Source: Acidobacteriaceae bacterium (GTDB lineage: Bacteria; Acidobacteriota; Terriglobia; Terriglobales; Acidobacteriaceae). Taken from it: a stretch of 12,954 nt of DNA. The stretch lies in NCBI GenBank assembly GCA_030040395.1, contig JASHTU010000586.1:1-12954 (forward strand). Reading direction: 5' to 3'. Each line of letters starts with the position of its first letter. Position 1 is the first letter of the stretch. This document shows positions 1 to 7,404 of the stretch, piece after piece. Position numbers and translations under genes: made by a program. The notes under the pieces were generated by a model. That model made no database searches, was not told the origin of the DNA, and saw only the letters and a program-made list of their open reading frames with translations.

Positions 1-114
1 GCCGTCTCGGGTTTGTGGGCGGTTTTCTTCCCCAAGCTGCGCCGAATCGACGAGCTCAACGCCGAATCCCTCCGCGCCCACGTGCCCGCGCAGGAAGTCC
101 TATCGGGGCTTTGA
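1..114 (+). CDS. C-terminal end of a probable MFS transporter (partial)
   Basis: Reading from base 1 in frame 1, 37 codons run to a TGA at 112-114. The translated tail begins AVSGLWAVFFPKLRR and continues IDELNAESLRAHVP. A short hydrophobic stretch followed by a basic-aromatic FPKLRR element and a polar tail is how many 12-TM major facilitator exporters end (last helix, then a cytoplasmic tail). The start and nearly all of the protein lie outside the window, so substrate and subfamily cannot be given. It could be the tail of another polytopic membrane protein. The fragment is too short to appear in a standard ORF list. The next gene begins about 20 bases downstream. Confidence 0.45.
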   Translation, partial: AVSGLWAVFFPKLRRIDELNAESLRAHVPAQEVLSGL

Positions 115-135
115 AATTACCCGCGTCCCTCCGCC

Positions 136-834
136 ATGCGCGCCTCTTCGAGCCCAAGCCAGAGCCTGAAGAAACGGCGTTTTTCCGTGTGGTACCCTGG
201 GTCCGCGGTTTCTCGGGGGGACAACGTAGTGTGCAAAGCGAAATGTGGATGGACAGCGACGGCGCTGGCCGGAGCGCCGACTTCGACTCAAAATCCGGCC
301 TTCGACCCCAAGTTCGATGCGCATATGAAAGGGGAGATTTCAAGCAAAGGAGCACTGACCGGGTGTCATTCGCTGTATGGCGTGAAAAAGGATGAAAGGC
401 TGTTTGAGCAGGGCGCGGTGGGCCCTCAGGAGGATAAGGGAGAGGGGACCAGGGATCATAAAGTGTTTGCTCCGGCAACCAACGACAAAATCTATTCGGC
501 CAAGGTGCGTCTCAAGATCAAGGATGACGCAAGGGGCAAGCCCGTATTCAGTGACGAGAAGCTGAGCTGCTTCTGGCCAGACGATATGTGCCTGGAATGC
601 GTGAAGGACGCGATTGTCTTAGCCTGGAAGAACCACAAGGGAGTGATGAGCGGAAGGGATCAAACCAGCGTGGATGCGGTTCTTGCGGTAATCGGGTCGA
701 TGAAGTGGGCAGGCCAGGTGAATATCACCAAGGGGAAAAGCAGCTTCTCCACCTGGGTTGGTTCACCGCAGACGGGCGGAGACAGCTCGAAAATCTCGAC
801 TGCCTTTCCGAAAGTGGGGGGTAAGTTTTTCTAG
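136..834 (+). CDS. Free-standing EndoU-type ribonuclease domain protein
   Basis: This 232-residue protein has no signal peptide or membrane segment. From about residue 60 it carries the landmarks of bacterial EndoU nucleases (Pfam EndoU_bacteria type): FDAHMKGEI with His63, then KGALTGCH with His78, then an IYSAKV strand (119-124), a CFWPDDM segment (145-151) matching the family's FFPxxW region before a helix, a WVG element, and the closing ISTAFP motif (220-225), where families usually have TAYP. His63, His78 and Ser221/Thr222 would be the catalytic set. In this family the domain usually sits at the C terminus of polymorphic toxins and cleaves RNA; here there is no delivery module and no obvious immunity gene. 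It contains six Cys (33, 37, 77, 145, 152, 155). ATG136 lacks a Shine-Dalgarno; GTG229, 8 bases after a run of six G, would give 201 residues and keep the whole domain. The family call is motif-based and fairly confident; the start is uncertain. Confidence 0.62.
   Translation: MRASSSPSQSLKKRRFSVWYPGSAVSRGDNVVCKAKCGWTATALAGAPTSTQNPAFDPKFDAHMKGEISSKGALTGCHSLYGVKKDERLFEQGAVGPQEDKGEGTRDHKVFAPATNDKIYSAKVRLKIKDDARGKPVFSDEKLSCFWPDDMCLECVKDAIVLAWKNHKGVMSGRDQTSVDAVLAVIGSMKWAGQVNITKGKSSFSTWVGSPQTGGDSSKISTAFPKVGGKFF
445..458. repeat. 14-bp repeat GGGACCAGGGATCA inside the EndoU gene
   Basis: This is an exact copy of the 14-mer found in tandem at 4303-4330. It falls in the coding region between the catalytic CH motif (residue 78) and the IYSAKV strand (119), a stretch that looks longer and more polar than the family norm. 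It may be a dispersed repeat that entered the gene, or a coincidence. Confidence 0.5.
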
Positions 835-1017
835 CGTCTGTCATCGCATACTCGCAGGGGCCTGAAAGGTTGAGCAATAGCGGGGCAGGCAAGCGCGAGG
901 GAGTCGAAAGCGGCGAGCCCTTCGCGATAGCGCGCCAGGGCTGGCTCCGCCCGTGGACGACTATTTCAAAGTCCGGTTCAGGCGGGGTTTTCTGCGGCGC
1001 GGTTCAGCAGCGCAATC
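835..1017. other. Intergenic stretch with a GC-rich hairpin
   Basis: I see no credible gene here. A TTG-start frame of 60 codons (870-1052) has no family features. The main structure is an inverted repeat at 916-942: AGCCCT pairs with AGGGCT, and inside it CGCG pairs with CGCG around an ATAG loop. It begins about 80 bases after the EndoU stop and lacks a T-run, so it is at best a non-canonical terminator for the EndoU transcript. Confidence 0.4.
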
Positions 1018-1046
1018 TTCGCTTCTTCTTCGTGATGGTATATAAT
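1018..1046 (+). promoter_or_regulatory. Candidate sigma-70 promoter for the DUF5916 gene
   Basis: A perfect TATAAT at 1041-1046 has a weak -35 (TTCGCT, 1018-1023) at 17-bp spacing. It would give a leader of roughly 85 bases before ATG1141. That leader holds a small hairpin with a GCAA tetraloop (AAAAG/CTTTT, 1071-1084). The surroundings are AT-rich compared with the rest of the window, as expected for a promoter. Confidence 0.5.
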
Positions 1047-1140
1047 TATTGATAAAGAGACAGCCAGGACAAAAGGCAACTTTTCAAGAAAACGATGGTG
1101 GCCGCAGTGCGTCTGAAGGAATAGAGGACCAGCTCGAAAC

Positions 1141-3591
1141 ATGGAATTGAGTCCCCCGCGAAGATTGTATCCGCCGTGGTTTTGCGTCTTGATTTTATTT
1201 TTCTTGTGGCGCGCGGCGGCTTTGGCTGCGCCCGGTCCGGGCTTCGGCGGCGACAGGGCTTTGGCGCCGGCTCCCGGCACGGCGGCAAGCGCGAAGCCGC
1301 GGGTAGGGGTGAGCATTTTTCAGGCGCGGCCGGGACCGGTGGTGATTCCGCGACTCTACACGGCTCCTAAGCTGAGCGATTTTCTGGCAACTCCCGTGCG
1401 CTCGCGCGCGGCGCTCCAAATGCTCCGCATTTCCAGTTTCATCCAGCGATACCCCGAAGACGGCAACCGGCCGGTGGATCCGACGGTCGCCTATCTGGGT
1501 TACACGCACGAGTACTTTTTCGCGGCGTTTGTGTGCACCGACCGCACGCCGAGGCTGGTTCGCGCCCACATGCTGGCGCGCGACTCGCTGGGCGACGACG
1601 ACAACGTGCAGGTGATGCTGGACACCTTCTACGACCAGCGCCGCGCGTTTTCGTTCCAGAGCAACCCGCTGGGAATTCAGGCCGACGCGCTCTACAGCGA
1701 GCAGACGGGCTATGACTTCTCCTTCGACACGGTTTGGGACACATGGGCGCGGCGAACGCCGACGGGCTATGTGGTGCTGATGCGGATCCCGTTTTCGAGC
1801 CTGTATTTTGCCGACGCCGAGCCGGGGCAGATGCGCACCTGGGGCATTATTCTGTGCCGGAACATTTCGCACCTGAACGAAGAGGACTACTGGCCGCGCA
1901 GCCGGCACGATATTGCCGGGCGCCTCACCCAGGACATTGAAGTAATGGGGTTCCGGGATGTGGCGCGGGGGCAGAACCTGCAATTCGAACCCTACAGCCT
2001 GGGGCGCAATTTGCGGCAGTTGAACGAGGTGGACGCCGACAACCCGTATTTCCAGGACAAGCATCTGCAGGGCTACGCGGGGCTGGATGCGAAATTCATT
2101 CTGCACAACAGCCTGGTTCTGGACACTACCCTCAACCCCGATTTCAGCCAGGTGGGCATTAACAATCCGGCCACCCCGAACCAGCGGTTTCCGCCCTATT
2201 TTCCCGAAGTGCGGCCGTTCTTTATCGAGAACAGCAGCTACTTCATGACTCCGTTCAATCTTTATTACACCGACAACATCGTGCAGCCACAAATGGGCGC
2301 GCGCCTGACGGGCAAGTTGGGGCCGTGGGCGCTGGGACTGCTGGGCGTGGACGATCGCAGCCCGGGCGAGGCGGTTCCGCAGGATAATTCCGAATTCGGA
2401 ACCCGGGCGCGCTTTTACGCCGCGCGGCTCAACCGCGACGTGGGCTCGCTTTCGAACGCGGGGCTGATCTTCGTGGACCGCGAATATCTGGACTCTTTTA
2501 ATCGCGTCGGCGGGTTCGACTACCGCGCGCGGGTGAGGAACCGGTGGACGTTCACGGGTCAGGCGGTGACCAGCGAGACCAGGAACATCAGCGACAGCAC
2601 GGCGGGTGAGCAGGAGTGCGAGTCGCTGGCGCTCACCTGCAGCGGCCAGGGATATTATGATGCGGCGAGCTACTCTGACCTGCACCGCAGTTGGTGGCTA
2701 GCGTACACTGATGCCTCGGGCGGCTATGTGACCGACACGGGGTTTTTCCAGCGCCCCGATATCCGCGAGCCGAATGGCGCTTTCAGTTATACATTTCGCC
2801 CCGCGCACGGGCCGATTCTTACCCACGGGATGAGTTTCTACAGCGAGCGCATCTGGGACCACCAAGGCGTGCCGCTGGACTACTATTTCGATCCTTCCTA
2901 CAGCTTCAGCTTCAAAGATCGAACCTCGTTGAGCGCCCATTTCAGTTTTGGGCAGGACCGGTTGCGGCCCATCGATTACCCGGCGCTGACGGGGGACGTT
3001 GAGTATCACAGTCATACGGCCGGCTTTAACTTTTACACCTCGCCGGTTCCGTATCTGGCCATCGGGGGCGGGTTCGCGAGCGGCGCCACCATCAATTACA
3101 ACCCGCCGGGCGACGAGGGACCGGGGCCGATGAACATCCTAACCCCGAATCTCAACCTCGAGATCAAGCCCGGACACTCGCTGGATTTCCAGAACAGCTA
3201 CGTGTACACGCATTTCACCAATGTGGAAAACGGCCAGAACGTGTACGACAACCACGAGTTCATTTCGCGCTGGAATTACCAGGTGACGAAAGCGGCTTCG
3301 TTCAATTTAATCGGACAGTACATCTCGACCCTGCCCGATGCGGCGTTCACGGATCTCGCCAACTCCAAGACGCTATTTGCCGACGCGCTGTTTACTTACA
3401 TGCCGCATCCGGGCACGGCGCTCTACGTCGGGTATATCGGAAACTTCGCCAATATCGACCCATCGCTGTGCACGCGCGCGCCCGGCGGCGAGTGCAACCC
3501 GGACGACCCCATCCTGGCGCCTACCTACTCCTCGCTGATGAACGACGGGAAGACGATTTACGTAAAGCTGTCGTACCTGTTGCGGTTCTGA
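1141..3591 (+). CDS. DUF5916 outer-membrane beta-barrel protein with N-terminal CBM9-like domain
   Basis: This is an 816-residue protein. It starts with an n-region containing PPRR and a hydrophobic core (FCVLILFFLW); cleavage is likely near ALAA at residues 27-30. Residues about 75-240 form a CBM9/DOMON-like beta-sandwich (DDNVQVMLDTFYD, then a VVLMRIPFSSLYF strand), the module that precedes DUF5916. The DUF5916 hallmark follows: LDTTLNPDFSQV near residue 327 and a PEVRPFFIENSSYF element near 355-368. The rest is alternating aromatic strands ending VKLSYLLRF, a C-terminal Phe typical of outer-membrane barrels inserted by Bam. The family is common in Acidobacteriota and Bacteroidota; its role is not established, though the N-terminal domain suggests carbohydrate binding or transport. 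A GAGGAC-type ribosome site precedes the ATG. There is no TonB box or plug domain, so it is not a classical TonB receptor. It lies alone behind its own promoter. Confidence 0.85.
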   Translation: MELSPPRRLYPPWFCVLILFFLWRAAALAAPGPGFGGDRALAPAPGTAASAKPRVGVSIFQARPGPVVIPRLYTAPKLSDFLATPVRSRAALQMLRISSFIQRYPEDGNRPVDPTVAYLGYTHEYFFAAFVCTDRTPRLVRAHMLARDSLGDDDNVQVMLDTFYDQRRAFSFQSNPLGIQADALYSEQTGYDFSFDTVWDTWARRTPTGYVVLMRIPFSSLYFADAEPGQMRTWGIILCRNISHLNEEDYWPRSRHDIAGRLTQDIEVMGFRDVARGQNLQFEPYSLGRNLRQLNEVDADNPYFQDKHLQGYAGLDAKFILHNSLVLDTTLNPDFSQVGINNPATPNQRFPPYFPEVRPFFIENSSYFMTPFNLYYTDNIVQPQMGARLTGKLGPWALGLLGVDDRSPGEAVPQDNSEFGTRARFYAARLNRDVGSLSNAGLIFVDREYLDSFNRVGGFDYRARVRNRWTFTGQAVTSETRNISDSTAGEQECESLALTCSGQGYYDAASYSDLHRSWWLAYTDASGGYVTDTGFFQRPDIREPNGAFSYTFRPAHGPILTHGMSFYSERIWDHQGVPLDYYFDPSYSFSFKDRTSLSAHFSFGQDRLRPIDYPALTGDVEYHSHTAGFNFYTSPVPYLAIGGGFASGATINYNPPGDEGPGPMNILTPNLNLEIKPGHSLDFQNSYVYTHFTNVENGQNVYDNHEFISRWNYQVTKAASFNLIGQYISTLPDAAFTDLANSKTLFADALFTYMPHPGTALYVGYIGNFANIDPSLCTRAPGGECNPDDPILAPTYSSLMNDGKTIYVKLSYLLRF

Positions 3592-3694
3592 GGCCGCCAT
3601 GGCGCGCCCGTTTCCCGCCTCTCCAAGGACGAGATGCGCGCGTTATGATGGAATGCCGTGAGTGTGAGCGGGTTTTTTGCGCTTGGAGAATCGC

Positions 3695-4303
3695 GTGGCG
3701 GGTAAGCTGGAACTGCTGATGGGGCCGATGCGCAGTAACAAGACGGCGGAGCTGTTGCGGCGCGCCGAGATGCGGCGCCAGTATGCAAAACAATACGTGA
3801 TGGTGCTCAAACCGAGCGACGACACCAAGGGCGGGCCGGGTGTGGTGGAGAGCCGGAACCCGAACGGACACGCCAAAATGCAGGCGCTGGAATTCAAGTC
3901 GAGCGACCCCTGGGAGGTTTTGCGCGCAATCGAGGACAAGGAACAGGAGATCGGCAAACACGTCGAGTGCATCGCGATTGACGAAGGGCAGTTTGTGGAA
4001 GGGCTGTTCCTTTTTACTAGGCGCCTGCTGGATGCGAACCATGATGTCCTCGTGGCAGGGCTGGATCTGGACTTCAGGGCCATGCCGTTTGGCGAGATGC
4101 TCAACCTGACCTGGTTGGTGAACGCGTACGGCGGCAGCATTACGGAGTGCATGGCGTACTGCGCCTGCGGGGCGCGCGCCCTGTATTCGCAGCGCCTCAT
4201 CGAGGGCCGCCCGGCGCCGTATTTGAGTCCCATCAAGATGCCGGGCGACTCCTATGAGCCGCGCTGCGCGGAACACTTTGTACTGCCGGGAAAGCCGCAC
4301 TAG
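3695..4303 (+). CDS. tdk: Thymidine kinase, type II (TK1-like)
   Basis: It phosphorylates thymidine to dTMP with ATP in the salvage pathway, in the cytoplasm. I choose GTG3695 (202 residues) over the in-frame TTG3677 because GGAG at 3685-3688 lies 6 bases upstream and the protein then begins MAGKLELLMGPM, the usual family start. Visible parts are the P-loop GPMRSNKT (10-17), the Mg/catalytic segment IDEGQF (95-100) with Glu97 as the expected base, the family signature GLDLDFRAMPFGE (122-134), and a zinc-ribbon and lasso half with Cys156, Cys158, then SYEPRC (Cys191) and His194. Two departures are visible: Asn15 replaces the usual Gly before the P-loop Lys, and the last zinc pair is C-x2-H instead of C-x2-C/H. 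Length is normal for the family. The TAG stop overlaps the first base of the 14-bp tandem repeat. Confidence 0.88.
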   Translation: MAGKLELLMGPMRSNKTAELLRRAEMRRQYAKQYVMVLKPSDDTKGGPGVVESRNPNGHAKMQALEFKSSDPWEVLRAIEDKEQEIGKHVECIAIDEGQFVEGLFLFTRRLLDANHDVLVAGLDLDFRAMPFGEMLNLTWLVNAYGGSITECMAYCACGARALYSQRLIEGRPAPYLSPIKMPGDSYEPRCAEHFVLPGKPH

Positions 4304-4337
4304 GGACCAGGGATCAGGGACCATGGATCAGGGAACA
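4303..4337. repeat. Short tandem repeat of a 14-bp unit after tdk
   Basis: Unit 1 is GGGACCAGGGATCA (4303-4316). Unit 2 is GGGACCATGGATCA (4317-4330), one base different. A half unit GGGAACA follows (4331-4337). The first G is also the last base of the tdk stop codon. An identical unit sits at 445-458. The remaining spacer to 4540 shows a 6-bp inverted repeat (CGAAAG/CTTTCG, 4357-4375) without a T-run and a TATCAT box (4461-4466) with no good -35; I see no gene in it. Confidence 0.7.
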
Positions 4338-4540
4338 GAGACAAAAAACGCTTTGGCGAAAGCCGCAGCCTTTCGAAAATCGTGCAATACATACTAGCGG
4401 ATTGGCTTTTTACGGAAGTCGAGAAGAATATCTTCGCAAGTTGCGCCAAATTTCAGCAGCTATCATTGGATGCGATTACGGTGAGCGCCTGACAAGCATT
4501 CGAAATAGATCATCCCACCCGGCGACTGGAGGTTGAAACT

Positions 4541-5779
4541 ATGAAGCGACGGACGTTTCTCAAATCCCTGCCGGCGGCCGCTGCGGCCGCTGCGGTCAGC
4601 AGCCGGCCTGCGCATGCGGCTCTGCCGAAAATGAAAATCACGCGAGTACGAGTGTATCAACCACCTAATCCTAATCCGCTGTTCAACCAGAGCGACCTGG
4701 TGGTGACCGTGGAGACCGATGCGGGGATTACGGGAATTGGCGAGGGCGGAAAGAGAGACACGTTGGAGCCTGAAGCGGGACGACTCATCGGGCGCGATCC
4801 GCAGCTGATTGAGCGGCTATGGCAGGACATGAACCGGGCGTATTTCTATCCCGCCGGGCGGGAGCGGGAAGACGCCATTGGGGCCCTGGATTTGGCGTTG
4901 TGGGACATTCGCGGCAAAGCGCTGGGGATTCCCGTGCACGAGGTGCTGGGCGGGATGGTGCGCAATTACTGCGAGTGCTACAACACGGCGGGCATCATTC
5001 CCGGAATCACGCCCAAATCGACCATCGAAGAGCGGGCGCGGGCGACCATCGAGCAGGGGTACCGCGCCTTCCGCATGGGCGCGGTGGACCTGCCGGCGAA
5101 CACCACCTACAACACGCACGAGCGCATCACGGCGCTCAAGGAGCAGTGCGCTGAAGCGCGCGCAGGGGTGGGCAAGGACGGCGACTGGATCGTGGACTTT
5201 CATCAGCGCTTCGAAGTCTCCGATGCTGTCCGCGGCTGCAACGAGATTGAAGAGTACGCGCCTTATTTCGTCGAGGACCCGGTGCGCACGGAGGCGTTTA
5301 ACCAGGACTTGCCCATTTTGCGCAGCAAGGTGAATGTGCCGCTGGCCGCGGGCGAGGAGTGGGGCAACCGGTGGGACTTCAACACGCTGGTGGAGCATCA
5401 CGATATCGACTACGTGCGCGCCACGCTGCCCAATGTGGGCGGGATTACGGAAATGATGAAGATTGCAGCGATTTGCGAGACCCACTTTGTGGGTATTGTG
5501 CCGCACTTTACCGGACCCATCGCCACCGCGGCGCTGGTGAACTGCCTGGGCACATTTTCCGGCCCGGTTTTGATGGAGTACAACTATCAGGGCCGCACGC
5601 TGCAGCACCTGCCTCAGTGCTTGGACTTCAAGAACGGCAAACTGTATCCCAATGAGCGGCCGGGGCTGGGCGTGGAGCTGGATTATAAGTACCTGACGCA
5701 GATTGCCGAGTTTACCGAGCCGGTGACGGCGCGGGCGCAAACCTATTTCCGGCCCGACGGTTCGATCACCAACTGGTAG
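4541..5779 (+). CDS. Tat-exported mandelate racemase/galactonate dehydratase-like enolase-superfamily protein
   Basis: This 412-residue protein has GGAGG 8 bases before the ATG. The N terminus MKRRTFLKSL is a twin-arginine signal (RRxFLK), followed by an Ala-rich h-region and likely cleavage after AHA (residue 26). The rest is an enolase-superfamily capping domain (about 30-145) and TIM barrel. Expected metal ligands are visible: Asp219 (VDFHQRF), Glu245 (FVEDP) and Glu272 (AAGEEW). The D-x-H pattern gives His221, and VPHFTGP gives His322; both recall E. coli DgoD (galactonate dehydratase), as do GGITE (300-304) and the closing PGLGVELD segment (374-381). Members usually dehydrate or epimerise sugar acids in the cytoplasm, so export is noteworthy. 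Where DgoD has QPDLSHAGG, this protein has RATLPNVGG, losing the Asp that partners the barrel His. The substrate cannot be named. The M20 gene follows after 73 bases. Confidence 0.85.
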   Translation: MKRRTFLKSLPAAAAAAAVSSRPAHAALPKMKITRVRVYQPPNPNPLFNQSDLVVTVETDAGITGIGEGGKRDTLEPEAGRLIGRDPQLIERLWQDMNRAYFYPAGREREDAIGALDLALWDIRGKALGIPVHEVLGGMVRNYCECYNTAGIIPGITPKSTIEERARATIEQGYRAFRMGAVDLPANTTYNTHERITALKEQCAEARAGVGKDGDWIVDFHQRFEVSDAVRGCNEIEEYAPYFVEDPVRTEAFNQDLPILRSKVNVPLAAGEEWGNRWDFNTLVEHHDIDYVRATLPNVGGITEMMKIAAICETHFVGIVPHFTGPIATAALVNCLGTFSGPVLMEYNYQGRTLQHLPQCLDFKNGKLYPNERPGLGVELDYKYLTQIAEFTEPVTARAQTYFRPDGSITNW

Positions 5780-5818
5780 CAGCGGAGGCGCGAAGGTTGC
5801 GGGCGGCGCGCACTTTGG

Positions 5819-5846
5819 TTGACGGCTGGCCCGGAGGTCGTAGAAT
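5819..5846 (+). promoter_or_regulatory. Strong sigma-70-type promoter directly abutting the M20 gene
   Basis: TTGACG (5819-5824) and TAGAAT (5841-5846) are separated by 16 bp, each one base from consensus. Transcription would be expected to begin about 7 bases past the -10, at or next to the A of ATG5853, so the mRNA would be leaderless. The only Shine-Dalgarno-like GGAGG (5833-5837) lies within the promoter spacer, 15 bases from the ATG, and could also pair with CCTCC at 5848-5852. Confidence 0.6.
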
Positions 5847-5852
5847 GCCTCC

Positions 5853-7328
5853 ATGCGTACACATCAAGGCTTTCTCGTTCCCGCCCTGGTTGTGGCTCTG
5901 GGTCTGGTCGCCGGCTCGCTGAGCCCCGCCGCAATCGCACAAGAGGCGCCGCCGATACCGCAAGCATCCGACACGGATCTGGCGCTCGCGCGGGCGATCT
6001 TCAAACAGTTGATTGAGATCAACACCACGGACACGCCGCAGGGCAACGTGACCACTGCCACCACGGCCATGGAGAAGCGTTTTCTCGACGCTGGATTTCC
6101 CGCCGCCGACGTGCATCTCGTGGGGCCGAACCCGCGTAAGCAGAATCTGGTGGTGCGGCTGCGCGCAGCGGGAACGCCCACGGAGAAGCCGGTGCTGTTT
6201 CTGTGCCACGTGGACGTGGTGCAGGCGCTGCGCTCGGACTGGACCACCGACCCGTTCCAGTTCGTGGAGAAAGATGGCTACTACTATGGGCGCGGCACGC
6301 AGGACATGAAGGACTCGGACGCCGTTTTGGTGGCGACGTTTCTGCGCCTGCACAAGGAGGGCTACAAGCCGAAGCGCGATTTGATCCTGGCTCTCACCGC
6401 CGATGAGGAGGGCGGAAAATCCAACGGGGCGAGCTGGCTGGTGAACACGCATCGCGAACTGGTCGACGCGGCGTACGTGATTAATCCGGACTCGGGCGGG
6501 GTGGAGTTGGATCAAGGGCGCGCGGTGATGGCGGATGTGGAGGCGACGGAGAAGGTCTACTCCGATTTTCAGATCATGGCCACGGACCGCGGCGGCCACA
6601 GCTCGCTGCCGCGGCCTGACAATGCGATTTATGAGCTGACTTCGGCGCTCAACAAACTCGCCGCGTACACGTTTCCGTTCGAGCTGAACGCGGTGACGCG
6701 AACCTATTTCAAGAATCTCTCGGACAGGGAGACAGGCCAGACGGCGGCGGATATGCAGGCCATTTTGGCCACGCCGCCCGATTTGGCCGCGGCGGAGCGG
6801 CTGAGCGCCGAACCCAGCTTCAACGCCAATTTTCGCACCACCTGCGTGGCCACGCGCCTCGATGCGGGCGACGCCAACAACGCCCTGCCGCAAATGGCGC
6901 AGGCGATCGTGAACTGCCGCATCTTTCCCGGCCACTCGCCCGAGGAGATACGCCAGCAGTTGGTCGCTCTGTTCGGCGACCCGAACCTGACTGTGAAGTA
7001 TGTGTCGGATGCGGGAGCGGTCGCCGACACGGCCCCCGACCGCATCGCGATTTCGCCGCCCCCGCCGATTCCTGCCGTGTTTACGCCGCTGACTCAAATC
7101 ACTGATGCCATCTGGCCCGGCACGCCGGTCACGCCGATGATGGAGAACGGCGCTTCAGATTCGATTTATTTCGCGCAGGCGGGGATTCCATCCTACGGCT
7201 ACTCGGCCGTGGCCCTGGAGCGCGACGACGTGCGCGCGCACGGGCGCGACGAGCGGCTGCCGGTGGACTCGTTCACCAAGGCGCTGAATTTCTTTTACGC
7301 GTTTGCCAAGGCGCTGGGCGACGAGTGA
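5853..7328 (+). CDS. Secreted M20-family metallopeptidase/amidohydrolase
   Basis: This 491-residue protein has a Sec signal peptide (hydrophobic residues 7-22, likely cleavage after AIA at 29). It shows the full M20 set of di-zinc residues: His119 (LCHVDVV) with Asp121, Asp151 (GRGTQDMKD), the catalytic Glu185 and zinc ligand Glu186 (TADEEGG), Asp213 (INPDSGG), and His463 (RAHGRDERLP). The GGHSSLP segment (247-253) belongs to the inserted dimerisation (lid) domain. Such enzymes cleave dipeptides, N-acyl amino acids or carbamoyl compounds; here this would occur in the periplasm or outside the cell. Length and order match the carboxypeptidase-like M20 group; substrate cannot be told from sequence. 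Initiation appears leaderless (see the promoter at 5819-5846). An ATG at 5845 is out of frame. Confidence 0.88.
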   Translation: MRTHQGFLVPALVVALGLVAGSLSPAAIAQEAPPIPQASDTDLALARAIFKQLIEINTTDTPQGNVTTATTAMEKRFLDAGFPAADVHLVGPNPRKQNLVVRLRAAGTPTEKPVLFLCHVDVVQALRSDWTTDPFQFVEKDGYYYGRGTQDMKDSDAVLVATFLRLHKEGYKPKRDLILALTADEEGGKSNGASWLVNTHRELVDAAYVINPDSGGVELDQGRAVMADVEATEKVYSDFQIMATDRGGHSSLPRPDNAIYELTSALNKLAAYTFPFELNAVTRTYFKNLSDRETGQTAADMQAILATPPDLAAAERLSAEPSFNANFRTTCVATRLDAGDANNALPQMAQAIVNCRIFPGHSPEEIRQQLVALFGDPNLTVKYVSDAGAVADTAPDRIAISPPPPIPAVFTPLTQITDAIWPGTPVTPMMENGASDSIYFAQAGIPSYGYSAVALERDDVRAHGRDERLPVDSFTKALNFFYAFAKALGDE

Positions 7329-7342
7329 GCGGGAGGGCCGGC

Positions 7343-7370
7343 AATTCCGCGGCGGCGCGCGAACGGAATT
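7343..7370. repeat. Inverted repeat after the M20 gene
   Basis: AATTCCG (7343-7349) and CGGAATT (7364-7370) are perfect 7-bp arms around a 14-base GC-rich loop, starting 14 bases after the M20 stop codon. No T-run follows, so it could be a weak terminator or a binding site. Confidence 0.35.
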
Positions 7371-7404
7371 CGCCCAGGGCCATGATGTAGTCTGGTGAGA
7401 AGAT

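Noticed and set aside
15..395. Plus-strand frame of 126 codons overlapping the transporter tail and the EndoU gene.
   Set aside because: Arg/Pro-rich, no motif, and it conflicts with two better-supported frames.
1195..2685. Long minus-strand open frame of 496 codons opposite the DUF5916 gene.
   Set aside because: Its composition is rich in Arg, His, Val and Ala, typical of antisense shadows in GC-rich genes; it has no family motif, while the plus strand is clearly coding.
3658..3705. Short frame from GTG3658, 7-8 bases past a TATGAT box, overlapping the tdk start; possible leader peptide.
   Set aside because: Only 15 codons, no ribosome site, no good -35 for the TATGAT, and no attenuator structure visible.
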